Assembly (NCBI GenBank): GCA_965371225.1
Contig: CBDUXP010000082.1
Location: forward strand, 1 to 15,717
Direction of reading: 5' to 3'
DNA: 15,717 nt
DNA from: CBDUXP01 sp965371225 [NCBI: uncultured bacterium]
GTDB lineage: Bacteria > Abyssobacteria > SURF-5 > CBDUXP01
A program made the translations under genes and the position numbers. Numbering within the stretch: the first letter of the stretch is position 1; every line of letters starts with the position of its first letter. A model generated the notes under the pieces. The model saw nothing but the letters and a program-made list of their open reading frames with translations, was not told the DNA's origin and made no database searches. Shown here one piece after another: positions 1 through 7,374 of this stretch.

Positions 1-1
1 C

Positions 2-34
2 TTTGTCGCCGCCGAGCCCGGCATCCCGCTCTGA
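2..34 (+). CDS. Possible C-terminal tail of a gene entering from the left edge
   Basis: Frame 2 reads FVAAEPGIPL followed by TGA, and no stop interrupts it from the left edge. If real, this is the last ten codons of a + strand gene whose body lies outside the window. It would converge on the comEC-like gene, with about 68 bases and a hairpin between the two stops. Ten codons are too few to recognise a family, and another frame also stays open here, so this is only a possibility. Confidence 0.25.
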   Translation, partial: FVAAEPGIPL

Positions 35-94
35 GCTTCGCGCAACCGCTTTCCCCTTCGACCCGCCCGTTCGCGCACACCGAGGCTGACGTGC

Positions 95-116
95 GGGCCG
101 GTCTAATGACCGGCCC
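95..116. terminator. GC-rich hairpin between convergent genes, covering the ComEC stop codon
   Basis: A perfect 9-bp inverted repeat, GGGCCGGTC (95-103) and GACCGGCCC (108-116), encloses the 4-base loop TAAT. The minus-strand stop codon TAG of the ComEC gene (105-103) lies at the junction of loop and stem. A hairpin this strong at a gene end suggests a transcription end or 3'-end protection structure for either strand. Neither side has a clear run of U residues, so it is not a textbook intrinsic terminator. Confidence 0.5.
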
Positions 117-2598
117 CTACCCCAGTGGATCGCAACGTGCGCGTTTGCACTGTCGCCAAGCGGTGGTTCTCTGCCTTCTCCGGCCACGCTTGCGGTTCAC
201 CGATGGTCGGCCGCACGGTGATCGCGCCGGTGGGTTCGATGCGAATGCGCACGCCGCCGTGCCGATCCGTGCGTCGCGTGGCCTGGGCGCCGTGCAGGCC
301 GGGGACAGGCCAGCGGGGGGGCCAGACCGCGCCGAGGGACGCCCACGCCAGAGTGGGCCGTAATGCCGCGAGCGCCGGGCCGGTGCCCGGCCGCGGGAAC
401 CCGTGGTGTGGCGCCTTCAGCACGACACGCTCGGGCCAGGGCGCTCCCGCCGCGATGGCGTCGGGCAGGGTGCCGCTCGCGTCCGCCGCGAGCAGGACCG
501 CCACCCCCGCGTAATCGATGCGAATGACAATGCTGTTGTCATTCTCGTCGTTGCTGGTTCCTGTCCGCGGCACCGCCGTCGGATTGAGCACGCGCACGTC
601 CACGTGGTCGCCCACGCGGAGCGTATGCCCGCGTTGCACCTGGACGACGGGTCGCCCGCTGCGCACCGCACGCGCGCCGAACGTCCGCGTGGTCCACGTG
701 TCGTGCGCGCTGCCGTTTGTCCAGATTTCGCCCACCGGCAGCGCGTCGAGCACGCTGATGAGACCGCCCAGGTGGTCGTTGTGCCCGTGCGTAGCCACCA
801 GCCAGTCCACGCGTCGTATTCCGTGGCGCAAGAGGTACGGCAGCACGATGGCGGTACCCGTGTCGAACGTGCGCGACCGCCGGCCCCCGTCCACGAGCAT
901 CACCTCTCCCGTGGGAAAGCGAAGCACCGTGGCATCCGCTTGCCCTACATCGAGCGCCGTGATCTCCAGCGCACGCGGTGCGGGGCGCGCCGGCGCGAAG
1001 TTGAGCAGCACCAGGCTGGCGGCCACCGTGCCCGCGCGCCAGAGGGGACGGTACCGCAGCAGGAACCACGCGGAGAGCAGCGCCACTGCGTACGCCGCCA
1101 GCACGGGCAGGGGTGGCACCGTGGCGACGCCCGTCACCGTGGCGGCCAGCCGCGCCATGAGTTTGATCCACCCCAGCAGCATCTCCGTTGCGCCGGCCGC
1201 CAGCCACGCGGGTACCGCGCCGACCACGGGATGAATGCTCAGGCCCGCCGCCGCGAGAGCGCCCGTCAGCAGCACGACGCCAAGCAACGGGGTCGCCAGG
1301 GTATTTGCCGGAACGCTGACGACCGGCAACTGTTGGAAATGCCACAGCAGGATGGGCGCGATGGCCAGGTGCACGATCGCAGGGACGAGGAACGCGTGGG
1401 CGACGGCGAGCACCGGCCACCGCCACGGCGGCTCGACGCGCGCCGCGACCCAGTCGTACAGGTGGCGGGACAGCGGGCGGTATACCACGAGGAGCGCCGC
1501 CACCGCTGCGAACGAGAGCTGGCACCCGGCCGCGTGGAATGCCAGTGGGTCAAACAGCAGCACCGCGGCGGCGACCACGGCGATGATGCTCAGGCCGTCC
1601 GGGGGGCGCCGCCATCGCAACATTATGAGCGCGAGGCTGAACATGAGCGCCGCGCGCACCACCGGAACCGCGCCGCCGGTGAGCGTGGCGTAGGCCGCAA
1701 TGAATCCGATGGCGACGACGGTGGTCCATCGGCGCCGCAGGCCGGCGGCGCGGGCGGCCAACAACACGCCGGCGGCAACGATCCCCACGTGCAAGCCGCT
1801 GATGCTGAGCAGATGGTATGTGCCCGTGAGCTGGCCTGCCTCGCGCAGCTCCGCACTCACCCACCGGCGGTCGCCACCCAAGACGGCGAGCAGGAAGCCG
1901 CGTCCGTCCTCCGACGCGGGAATACGCTGGACGACCGCGCTCAGGTGCCGCCGCACCGCGCCCACCGCGGCCTGTCGGAGCGGCAGGTGCCCGCGTCCCA
2001 GCACGGTGACCGCGTCGGACCCGTGCGCCGAGAGTTGCGAGTGATACCCGCGGCGCCGGAGATACCGGCCGTAATCGAAGAGGCCGGGATTCACGAAACC
2101 GCGCACGGCCCGCAAGCGGCCCGCGACCTGCACCCGTGTGCCCGCCTCCAGCGATCCATTCGGCCGATACCACGACCACCAGACCCGCCCTGACAGAGGC
2201 GCCCACGCGTCGTCGACCCGGACGGCCTCGACGCGGAGACCGGCGCGGACCCGCGTACCATCCGTAGACCAGCGAATCTGCGGCTCAACCACCCCGCGGA
2301 CGGTCACGGGCCGCGAGCCGGGTGTGGCGATCAGCAGCGCGAGCGGATCGGGCACGCGCGTGCGCAACTCGGCCCCGCGCGCCAGCACGCTGCCGGCGCA
2401 GAACATGGCCAGTGCGGCGACGGGCCAGCGCCACCGCGGCCACCACCCCGTGCAAATGAGCGCACCGATCGCGGCCAACAGGCCGGTGATCCACGCGCTG
2501 TCAGGGCCGGCGTGTGCGTTGACGAACGTGCCCGCCACCAGCCACACGACACACCAACACCATGGGCGTCGCCGCACGGCGGGCTCCCTCAGCGCCAC
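103..2598 (-). CDS. comEC: ComEC/Rec2 family DNA uptake channel with C-terminal metallo-beta-lactamase domain
   Basis: In this family ComEC forms the inner-membrane channel that admits single-stranded DNA during natural transformation. The 831 residues show the full layout. There are N-terminal membrane helices (about 12-75) and a soluble N-terminal domain to about 200. The competence domain (about 230-500) carries the signature HLLSISGLHVG at 262-272 and many membrane helices. A metallo-beta-lactamase domain starts near 543, with THGHNDH at 603-609 (metal ligands His604, His606, Asp608, His609), DENDNS at 684-689 and KAPHHG at 728-733. The listed start is GTG at 2598. A second GTG at 2577 has a better-placed GAGGGAG six bases upstream and gives MRRRPWCWC before the first helix, so it may be the true start. 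It is the last gene of the long minus-strand operon, 21 bases after the receiver gene. Family certain; role in transformation inferred. Confidence 0.95.
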   Translation of the reverse strand: MALREPAVRRRPWCWCVVWLVAGTFVNAHAGPDSAWITGLLAAIGALICTGWWPRWRWPVAALAMFCAGSVLARGAELRTRVPDPLALLIATPGSRPVTVRGVVEPQIRWSTDGTRVRAGLRVEAVRVDDAWAPLSGRVWWSWYRPNGSLEAGTRVQVAGRLRAVRGFVNPGLFDYGRYLRRRGYHSQLSAHGSDAVTVLGRGHLPLRQAAVGAVRRHLSAVVQRIPASEDGRGFLLAVLGGDRRWVSAELREAGQLTGTYHLLSISGLHVGIVAAGVLLAARAAGLRRRWTTVVAIGFIAAYATLTGGAVPVVRAALMFSLALIMLRWRRPPDGLSIIAVVAAAVLLFDPLAFHAAGCQLSFAAVAALLVVYRPLSRHLYDWVAARVEPPWRWPVLAVAHAFLVPAIVHLAIAPILLWHFQQLPVVSVPANTLATPLLGVVLLTGALAAAGLSIHPVVGAVPAWLAAGATEMLLGWIKLMARLAATVTGVATVPPLPVLAAYAVALLSAWFLLRYRPLWRAGTVAASLVLLNFAPARPAPRALEITALDVGQADATVLRFPTGEVMLVDGGRRSRTFDTGTAIVLPYLLRHGIRRVDWLVATHGHNDHLGGLISVLDALPVGEIWTNGSAHDTWTTRTFGARAVRSGRPVVQVQRGHTLRVGDHVDVRVLNPTAVPRTGTSNDENDNSIVIRIDYAGVAVLLAADASGTLPDAIAAGAPWPERVVLKAPHHGFPRPGTGPALAALRPTLAWASLGAVWPPRWPVPGLHGAQATRRTDRHGGVRIRIEPTGAITVRPTIGEPQAWPEKAENHRLATVQTRTLRSTGVGAGH

Positions 2599-2619
2599 CT
2601 CCGTGGCGTGGTTCGCGGC

Positions 2620-3021
2620 TCAGTCTTCTTCGACTGGCCCGTCGTCTTCGAGCGGCACGTATTGATTGACCGATTCGCGTAGCTCCTCGATGCCGATCGG
2701 TTTCACCAGGAAATCCGACGCGCCCACATCCATCGCTTGCATGCGGGCCTTCTCCGTCCCCACCGCCGTGCAGAAGATGATGGGGACGCGGTGGGTGCGG
2801 CGGTGTTCGCGCAGGGCCGCACAAATTGCGAAGCCGTCCATGTCAGGCAGCATCAAGTCCAGGGTGATCAGGCTGAAGCGGTGTTCGTCCACACGGCGGA
2901 GCGCGACCTTCCCCGTGATCGCGGTTACGACCTCGAACCCGAGACGCTCTAACGCGACGGTGAGGAACTCGCGGAAGTTCTCCTGATCCTCGACAACCAA
3001 CGCTCTCCGTGTTCTTGACAT
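2620..3021 (-). CDS. Stand-alone CheY-like response regulator receiver
   Basis: A single receiver domain of 133 residues with no output domain. It shows the acidic pair Glu11-Asp12 (VVEDQ), the phospho-acceptor Asp55 within LITLDLMLPDMDGF, the switch Thr85 in IIFCTA, and the invariant Lys107 in FLVKP. The usual Asp-Asp acid pair is Glu-Asp here, which many active receivers tolerate. The tail after residue 121 is strongly acidic. Such proteins act by phosphorylation-dependent binding to partners rather than to DNA. The gene lies 27 bases after the 158-aa membrane protein gene and 21 bases before comEC. No kinase is adjacent; the nearest is the FHA-GAF kinase about 9 kb away, and pairing between them is only a guess. 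Start ATG at 3021; a weak GGAG lies 12 bases upstream. Confidence 0.93.
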   Translation of the reverse strand: MSRTRRALVVEDQENFREFLTVALERLGFEVVTAITGKVALRRVDEHRFSLITLDLMLPDMDGFAICAALREHRRTHRVPIIFCTAVGTEKARMQAMDVGASDFLVKPIGIEELRESVNQYVPLEDDGPVEED

Positions 3022-3048
3022 ACGGCTCTGATGCTCCAGACGGGCGAG

Positions 3049-3525
3049 TTACGGGATCGGCGCGGTGATTCCGGTCGGCGGGGGGGCAATTCCGGAATTG
3101 GCCGGGGCGAGCCGGACGCGGGGAATCGTGACTGTGCCCTGGGCGGTGCTGACGGCTGCCCCGAGCGCGCCGCCGCCCAGGTGCACTCCCGCGCCCAGAC
3201 TCTGCACGCCCAGCGAGTCACCGGTCCGGATCGGGGTCGCACGGGCCAGGTCCCAGCCCATCTCGGGCGGTTCCCCGGCGCGCGAGGGCGGAGGCGCATC
3301 GGCCGCGTCGCCCGACGGGCGCACGGGTTTGTCGCTCAAGATCACGGGTTTCATGAGTTGCCGTTCCAACGCGCGGGACGCCGATTCAGCGGCCGGTTCT
3401 GGCGTGCTCACTTGAAGCCGCCACACATTCCACAGTGCGAGAACGACCAGCCCCGCCCCCGCCACGAGCACGAAACTCAATACGACCCCTTCCGACCGCG
3501 TTATACCGGCGGTGGTCTCCAGCAT
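3049..3525 (-). CDS. Hypothetical single-pass membrane protein with Pro/Ala/Gly-rich tail
   Basis: I do not recognise a family. From the ATG at 3525 the protein is 158 residues. A hydrophobic segment lies at about 13-35 (EGVVLSFVLVAGAGLVVLAL). A charged stretch with an ERQLMKPVILSDKP segment (54-67) follows, then a low-complexity region rich in Pro, Ala and Gly to the end. The segment at 98-135 resembles short beta strands with repeated small residues (GVQSLGAGVHLGGGALGAAV). The frame stays open upstream to 3792, but that part is antisense-like filler overlapping two better-supported small genes, so I chose 3525. The gene sits 41 bases after the 53-aa gene and 27 bases before the receiver gene. 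The N-terminus is probably cytoplasmic or a signal anchor, with the tail outside. Function unknown. Confidence 0.7.
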   Translation of the reverse strand: MLETTAGITRSEGVVLSFVLVAGAGLVVLALWNVWRLQVSTPEPAAESASRALERQLMKPVILSDKPVRPSGDAADAPPPSRAGEPPEMGWDLARATPIRTGDSLGVQSLGAGVHLGGGALGAAVSTAQGTVTIPRVRLAPANSGIAPPPTGITAPIP

Positions 3526-3566
3526 CCAGGATACCTGATGCGCACCGGTGTCACAAGCAGAATCGG

Positions 3567-3728
3567 CTATTCGGCGGCCGCTTCCAGCCATCGAGCGGCC
3601 CGATGGAGCCCCTCGGGCCAGACCAACCCGCAGACCAGCGTGTAGAGGCTGAAGACGGGAAGGATGAACGAGACGAGGTCCAGCACCGCCAACCCCATGA
3701 GCCCCCACCACGCCCGCGACTTGCCCAT
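3567..3728 (-). CDS. Small hydrophobic membrane protein, 53 aa
   Basis: The ATG at 3728 is preceded by AGGAGGA with about six bases of spacing, the best Shine-Dalgarno sequence in the window, which strongly supports this short gene. The product begins MGKSRAWWGLMGLAVLDLVS. It is almost continuously hydrophobic from about residue 7 to 37, enough for one long or two short membrane helices. It ends in an amphipathic stretch, LHRAARWLEAAAE. No family is recognised. It begins 11 bases after the 58-aa gene, whose stop region contributes to the ribosome binding site, so the two are probably translationally coupled. Position after a transporter permease suggests an accessory subunit or a general small membrane protein; this is inference. 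Confidence 0.72.
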   Translation of the reverse strand: MGKSRAWWGLMGLAVLDLVSFILPVFSLYTLVCGLVWPEGLHRAARWLEAAAE

Positions 3729-3730
3729 GA

Positions 3731-3740
3731 CGTTCCTCCT
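3731..3740 (-). promoter_or_regulatory. Strong Shine-Dalgarno overlapping the stop of the preceding small gene
   Basis: On the minus strand the sequence is TGAGGAGGAACGTC followed by ATG. The TGA stop of the 58-aa gene abuts AGGAGGA, and the start codon of the 53-aa gene follows at 3728. This decides the start of the 53-aa protein and points to translational coupling. Confidence 0.75.
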
Positions 3741-3916
3741 CACCGGGTCTTTTCGACCAGCCGCCCCGCCGCGTAACCCAAGCGCAACCCATGGGTCCGC
3801 CCGAGCCAGAAACCCAATGCTGCGCCCCCGCCGAAGATGAGCACCGTGTACAGCACGCCGAACCAGAACCGCCGGCTCCTGCGGCGGCGGAGCCCGGCCG
3901 TGTCCCGCGCGGGCAT
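3740..3916 (-). CDS. Small basic membrane protein, 58 aa
   Basis: A short gene lying between the DppC-type permease and the 53-aa gene. The ATG at 3916 has GGAAGG about eight bases upstream. The product has a very basic N-terminus (LRRRRSRRFW, residues 9-18), then a membrane helix at about 17-39 (VLYTVLIFGGGAALGFWLG), then a short basic tail ending GRLVEKTR. The positive-inside rule puts the N-terminus in the cytoplasm. Glycines are spaced GGGAALG and GFWLG within the helix, which could support helix packing. It starts 18 bases after the permease stop and ends 11 bases before the next start, consistent with co-transcription. No family recognised. Overlapping frames of the permease region are open here but lack comparable start signals. 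Confidence 0.65.
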   Translation of the reverse strand: MPARDTAGLRRRRSRRFWFGVLYTVLIFGGGAALGFWLGRTHGLRLGYAAGRLVEKTR

Positions 3917-3934
3917 CAGGCGTGCCTTCCCGGC

Positions 3935-4771
3935 TTACGTACCACGGGCACTCTCCCGCAGCGCGAAGCTCGGGTCCCATGCGTCCCGCAGCCGGTCCCC
4001 CAGGATGTTGCACGCCAAGATCGTCAGCGCCACGGCGACTCCGGGCGCTACCACGATCCAGGGGGCAGTGGCGATGAAGTGGCGCCCGAGGCTGATCATG
4101 CCGCCCCAGGACGGGGAGGGAGGCGCGACGCCGAAGCCGAGGAAGCTCAATGATGCCTCGGCCAAGATGAAGCCCCCCAGCTTGACCGTGGCAGCGACCA
4201 CCACGAGCGACTGGCACTGGGGCAACAAGTGGCGCAGGGTTAGGCGCCACACGGGCAGTCCCGCGGCGCGCGCCGCCTGATACGCCGGCTGCTCGCGCAA
4301 CACGAGCACCTGAGCGCGCAACAGGCGTGCGAACGTGGTCCACCCCACCAGCGCGAGCGCCAGCAGGATCGACACCGCTCCCGGGGGCATGACCACTGCG
4401 ATGCCTAACGCGAGCAGCAAGCTGGGGAACGCCATGGTCACGTCGGTCACCGCGACACAGCCCATGTCGATCCACCCGCCGCTGACGCCGGCCGTCAGGC
4501 CCACCACACTGCCAATGACCACCGCGAGCAGCGTGGCGCAGAAGCCGATGGCCAGGGACAGGCGGGCGCCCGCAATCATGCGCGCCAGCACGTCGCGCCC
4601 GTGTTGATCCGTGCCGAGCCAGTGGGCGCGCGAGGGTGCGTGGAGCGACGCGTCGAAGTCCACCGCCAGCGGATCGTAGCCGGTCCACGCCGGCCCGGCG
4701 AGCGCGAGCCCGGCCATCACCAGCAATATGCCGGCGGCCGCGTAGGCCGTCAGGCGGCCCGCGCCGCTCAT
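3935..4771 (-). CDS. DppC/OppC-type ABC transporter permease
   Basis: The second membrane subunit of a peptide/nickel-type ABC importer (binding-protein-dependent inner-membrane component), 278 residues. The N-terminal helix (about 9-26) is followed by HWLGTDQHGRDVL at 50-62, the hallmark of DppC-like proteins. Further helices lie at about 72-95, 108-145, 188-210 and 235-257. The EAA loop contacting the ATPase is YQAARAAGLPVWRLTLRHLL (164-183). Later motifs are EASLSFLGFGV (205-215) and NILGDRLRDAWDP (255-267). Length and motifs are normal for the family. The ATG at 4771 overlaps the TGA stop of the upstream fusion gene as ATGA, a sign of translational coupling and of a DppB-DppC heterodimer. 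Substrate is not predictable from the permease; neighbours suggest peptides. No ATPase gene is found nearby. Confidence 0.95.
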   Translation of the reverse strand: MSGAGRLTAYAAAGILLVMAGLALAGPAWTGYDPLAVDFDASLHAPSRAHWLGTDQHGRDVLARMIAGARLSLAIGFCATLLAVVIGSVVGLTAGVSGGWIDMGCVAVTDVTMAFPSLLLALGIAVVMPPGAVSILLALALVGWTTFARLLRAQVLVLREQPAYQAARAAGLPVWRLTLRHLLPQCQSLVVVAATVKLGGFILAEASLSFLGFGVAPPSPSWGGMISLGRHFIATAPWIVVAPGVAVALTILACNILGDRLRDAWDPSFALRESARGT

Positions 4772-7374
4772 GTTACGGCCCCCCGCTGCAGCCGGACGCG
4801 AGGATCCAGCACCGCGTACGACACGTCGACGATGAGGTTGACCACGACGAAGATCACTGCGCCGAACAGGACGGTGCCGAGCACGACGGGAAAATCATGT
4901 TGCAAGACGCCGGTCATCGCGTAGCGGCCGATGCCGTCCCAGCCGAAGATCGTTTCCGTCAGCACGGCGCCGTTGAGGTAGCTACCCAGGTCCACCCCGA
5001 AAAGGGTGACCAGCGGGAGCAGCGCGTTCCGATACGCGTGGACGAGCACCACGCGCCACTCGTGGACGCCTTTCGCCCGCACCGCGGTGAGGAACGGTTG
5101 CGAAAACACCTCGAGCAGGGCCGTTCGCGTCACGCGGGCGACGAACGCGGCCGACTGCGTGCCGAGGGTGATGGCCGGCAGCACCAGATACGCCAGCTCC
5201 CCGCGGCCCATCCCGGCGACCGGTAACGCGCCTAGGCGGTAGGCGAACACATACACCAGCACGAGCCCAAGCCAGAATGTGGGCACGGACAGCCCCACCA
5301 GCGCGCCTGAAGAGCACAGCACGTCGCCCCACCGCCCGCGCAGCACCGCCGCCCCCAGGCCCAGCGTGCTCCCCACCAGGACGGACACCACCATGGCCGC
5401 GACGGCGAGCCGCAGCGTGTTGGGCAGCTTCTCCATGAGCGCCTCGGCCACCGGAATCCCCGTGTAGTACGACCGGCCCAGTTCGCCGCGCGCCAGCAGG
5501 CCCACGTAGCTGACGTACTGCGCCGGGAGGGGCGCGTCCAGCTGCAGCGCCTCGCGGAGTTGCGCGATGGTCGCCTCGTCCGCCTGCTGGCCCACCAGGG
5601 CGTAGACGGGATCCCCGGGCATGCTGCGCAGCAGCGCGAACGTGATGAGGGTGACCCCGAGCAGGGTCGGGACCGCGATCAACAACCGGCGCCCGGCGTA
5701 CTGGCGGGCGGGCGACGCGATGAGGACGACGGTGATGCCGGCCAGCGCGAGCAGCACGAGCGGGCCGATCCGGGAACGGCTGGGCGCTGCCACGCCCCCG
5801 CGCTGCACGAGCTGCGACTCGATGGCCAGCATCGGATCGCCGTTCGGAATGGCGGACGGCGTGAAATTAGTGATCCACGGTTGTCTGACGTACAGGCGAT
5901 CTTGGTGCCACAGGAAGACCCACGGGGCATCCTCGACCACGGTGCCGGCGATGGCCGCGATGAGTTGCCGCTGCGCCCCGGCGTCCACGGTTCCCTGCAG
6001 CGCGCGAATCTGCGCATCCACCGACGCGCTCGCATACTGCGCGCGATTGCCCCCTGCACCCCAGTTCGCGGAGTGGAAGACGGGCGCGAGAAAATTCTCC
6101 GCGTGCGGATAGTCGGCGTACCACGAAAGGAAAAACAAGTCCGCCTCCCCCTCCACGATGGCGGCCTTCAACGCGCTCCACTCGCGCTGCACCAGCTCCA
6201 CCTCCAGGCCTGCTTCCGACAGATAGGCCTGTAACGCCTCCGCGATGCTGATGGCCTCCTGCGTCGCCCGCACGTACAGGCGCAGGGGCCGGCTCGGGAG
6301 CGTGATGCGTCCCAGCAGTTGTCGGGCGCGGGCCGGATCGTACTCCCAGGCCGCGTCGCTCGCGCCCCCGCCCCGCAGGCTCGGCGGAATCGGCCCGCGC
6401 GCCGGTGTGGCCAATCCGCGCAGCAGGACGCGCACGATCTGCTCGTTGTTGATCGCCAGGTTCAGGGCCTGCCGGTAGGTGCGGTCCCGGCCCGGGCCGC
6501 GCGCGCAGTTGATGCCCAGGTAGTACGTGTTCAGGCCGGTCACGCGGTGGAGGAGCGGCGCCCAACGCGCGTCCGCTTGAAACCGCGCGACTTCCGTAGC
6601 CGGGACGTCGAGGATGTCCAGCTCCCCGCGTTCGAAGAGCGCCACGCGCGAGAACGGTTCCGGAATGATGTGGTAGATCACTTCGGAGTTGCGCGGTGGC
6701 CCGGCGTGGTAGCGGCCGAACGCGTCCAGCTCCAGCACGCGCCCCCGCTGCCACTGGGCCAGGCGATAGGGGCCCGCGCCGGCGGGTTCTGTCGCGAAGG
6801 CGCGGGGCCCCTTCGCAGCGACGACGGGATCGACGATGGCCGCGTTCGGCATCGCCAGCAGGCTGGGAAAGATGCCGAAGGGTTCGGTGAGCGTGATCCG
6901 GATCGTGTGTGCATCCTCGGCGGTGAGGCCGCGGACGTGCGGCGCGTGCCCCTGCCGAAACGCTGCGACGCCGTCGACCCGATCCAGGAGCCAACTGCGC
7001 CGCGAGCCGGAGGCCGGCGTGGCCAGGCGCTCCAACGACGCCACCACGCTCGTGGCGGTCAGGGGCCGGCCGCTGTGAAAAGTCAGGCCGTCGCGCAGGT
7101 GGAAGCGGTAGACGCGCCCGTTCTCGGTTACGGTCCAGGAGGCGGCCAAGTCGGGAACCACGTCGCCGTCCGGTGTGAACCGCACGAGGCCGGCGTACAC
7201 CTTCGCCGCCACCTCGGCGCCGGAGACGTCTACGATCTGGACGGGATCGAGGGTCGTGGGATCTTCGGCCAACGCCAAGCGCACGGTGGCCGACGCCCTG
7301 CGTGGCGCGCCGAGGCACAGGAGGAGCAGGAAGACCGCCGCGCGGCAGGAATTAATGGCCGGTCGACTGCGCAC
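4768..7374 (-). CDS. Fused oligopeptide-binding protein and DppB-type permease
   Basis: One continuous frame of 868 residues combines two parts normally made separately. Residues 1-29 form a signal sequence (basic start, VFLLLLCLG core, cleavage possible after ASA). Residues about 30-525 are an extracytoplasmic solute-binding protein family 5 domain, with LAEDPTTLDPVQI at the N-terminus, LRDGLTFHSGRPLTA, RQALNLAIN and FLSWYADYPHAENFL. An extra membrane helix (about 536-553) leads to a basic cytoplasmic turn (SPARQYAGRR). A complete DppB permease follows to the end, with SMPGDPV, LPNTLRL, the EAA loop TAVRAKGVHEWRVVLVHAYR (763-782) and ETIFGWDGIGR (807-817). The start chosen is GTG at 7374; the frame is open upstream to 7476, but that part lies inside the hydrolase gene and lacks a signal peptide. 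It overlaps the hydrolase gene by 23 bases and the DppC gene by four. No frameshift is visible. Confidence 0.92.
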   Translation of the reverse strand: MRSRPAINSCRAAVFLLLLCLGAPRRASATVRLALAEDPTTLDPVQIVDVSGAEVAAKVYAGLVRFTPDGDVVPDLAASWTVTENGRVYRFHLRDGLTFHSGRPLTATSVVASLERLATPASGSRRSWLLDRVDGVAAFRQGHAPHVRGLTAEDAHTIRITLTEPFGIFPSLLAMPNAAIVDPVVAAKGPRAFATEPAGAGPYRLAQWQRGRVLELDAFGRYHAGPPRNSEVIYHIIPEPFSRVALFERGELDILDVPATEVARFQADARWAPLLHRVTGLNTYYLGINCARGPGRDRTYRQALNLAINNEQIVRVLLRGLATPARGPIPPSLRGGGASDAAWEYDPARARQLLGRITLPSRPLRLYVRATQEAISIAEALQAYLSEAGLEVELVQREWSALKAAIVEGEADLFFLSWYADYPHAENFLAPVFHSANWGAGGNRAQYASASVDAQIRALQGTVDAGAQRQLIAAIAGTVVEDAPWVFLWHQDRLYVRQPWITNFTPSAIPNGDPMLAIESQLVQRGGVAAPSRSRIGPLVLLALAGITVVLIASPARQYAGRRLLIAVPTLLGVTLITFALLRSMPGDPVYALVGQQADEATIAQLREALQLDAPLPAQYVSYVGLLARGELGRSYYTGIPVAEALMEKLPNTLRLAVAAMVVSVLVGSTLGLGAAVLRGRWGDVLCSSGALVGLSVPTFWLGLVLVYVFAYRLGALPVAGMGRGELAYLVLPAITLGTQSAAFVARVTRTALLEVFSQPFLTAVRAKGVHEWRVVLVHAYRNALLPLVTLFGVDLGSYLNGAVLTETIFGWDGIGRYAMTGVLQHDFPVVLGTVLFGAVIFVVVNLIVDVSYAVLDPRVRLQRGAVT

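Noticed and set aside
403-2193. 596-codon + strand frame opposite comEC
   Set aside because: Composition is dominated by Arg, His, Gln and Gly with no recognisable domain; it is the expected shadow of a GC-rich coding strand on the opposite side of comEC.
3087-3100. Perfect 14-base palindrome CAATTCCGGAATTG, AT-richer than its surroundings
   Set aside because: It lies inside the 158-aa coding region (Pro-Ala-Asn-Ser-Gly-Ile codons), is a single copy as far as I can see, and has no promoter context. It could bind a dimeric protein, but nothing supports that.
3567-4688. 373-codon minus-strand frame running through the DppC region
   Set aside because: It overlaps the well-supported DppC gene in another frame. 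Only its last 53 codons, after the AGGAGGA site, look like a real protein, and these are listed separately.
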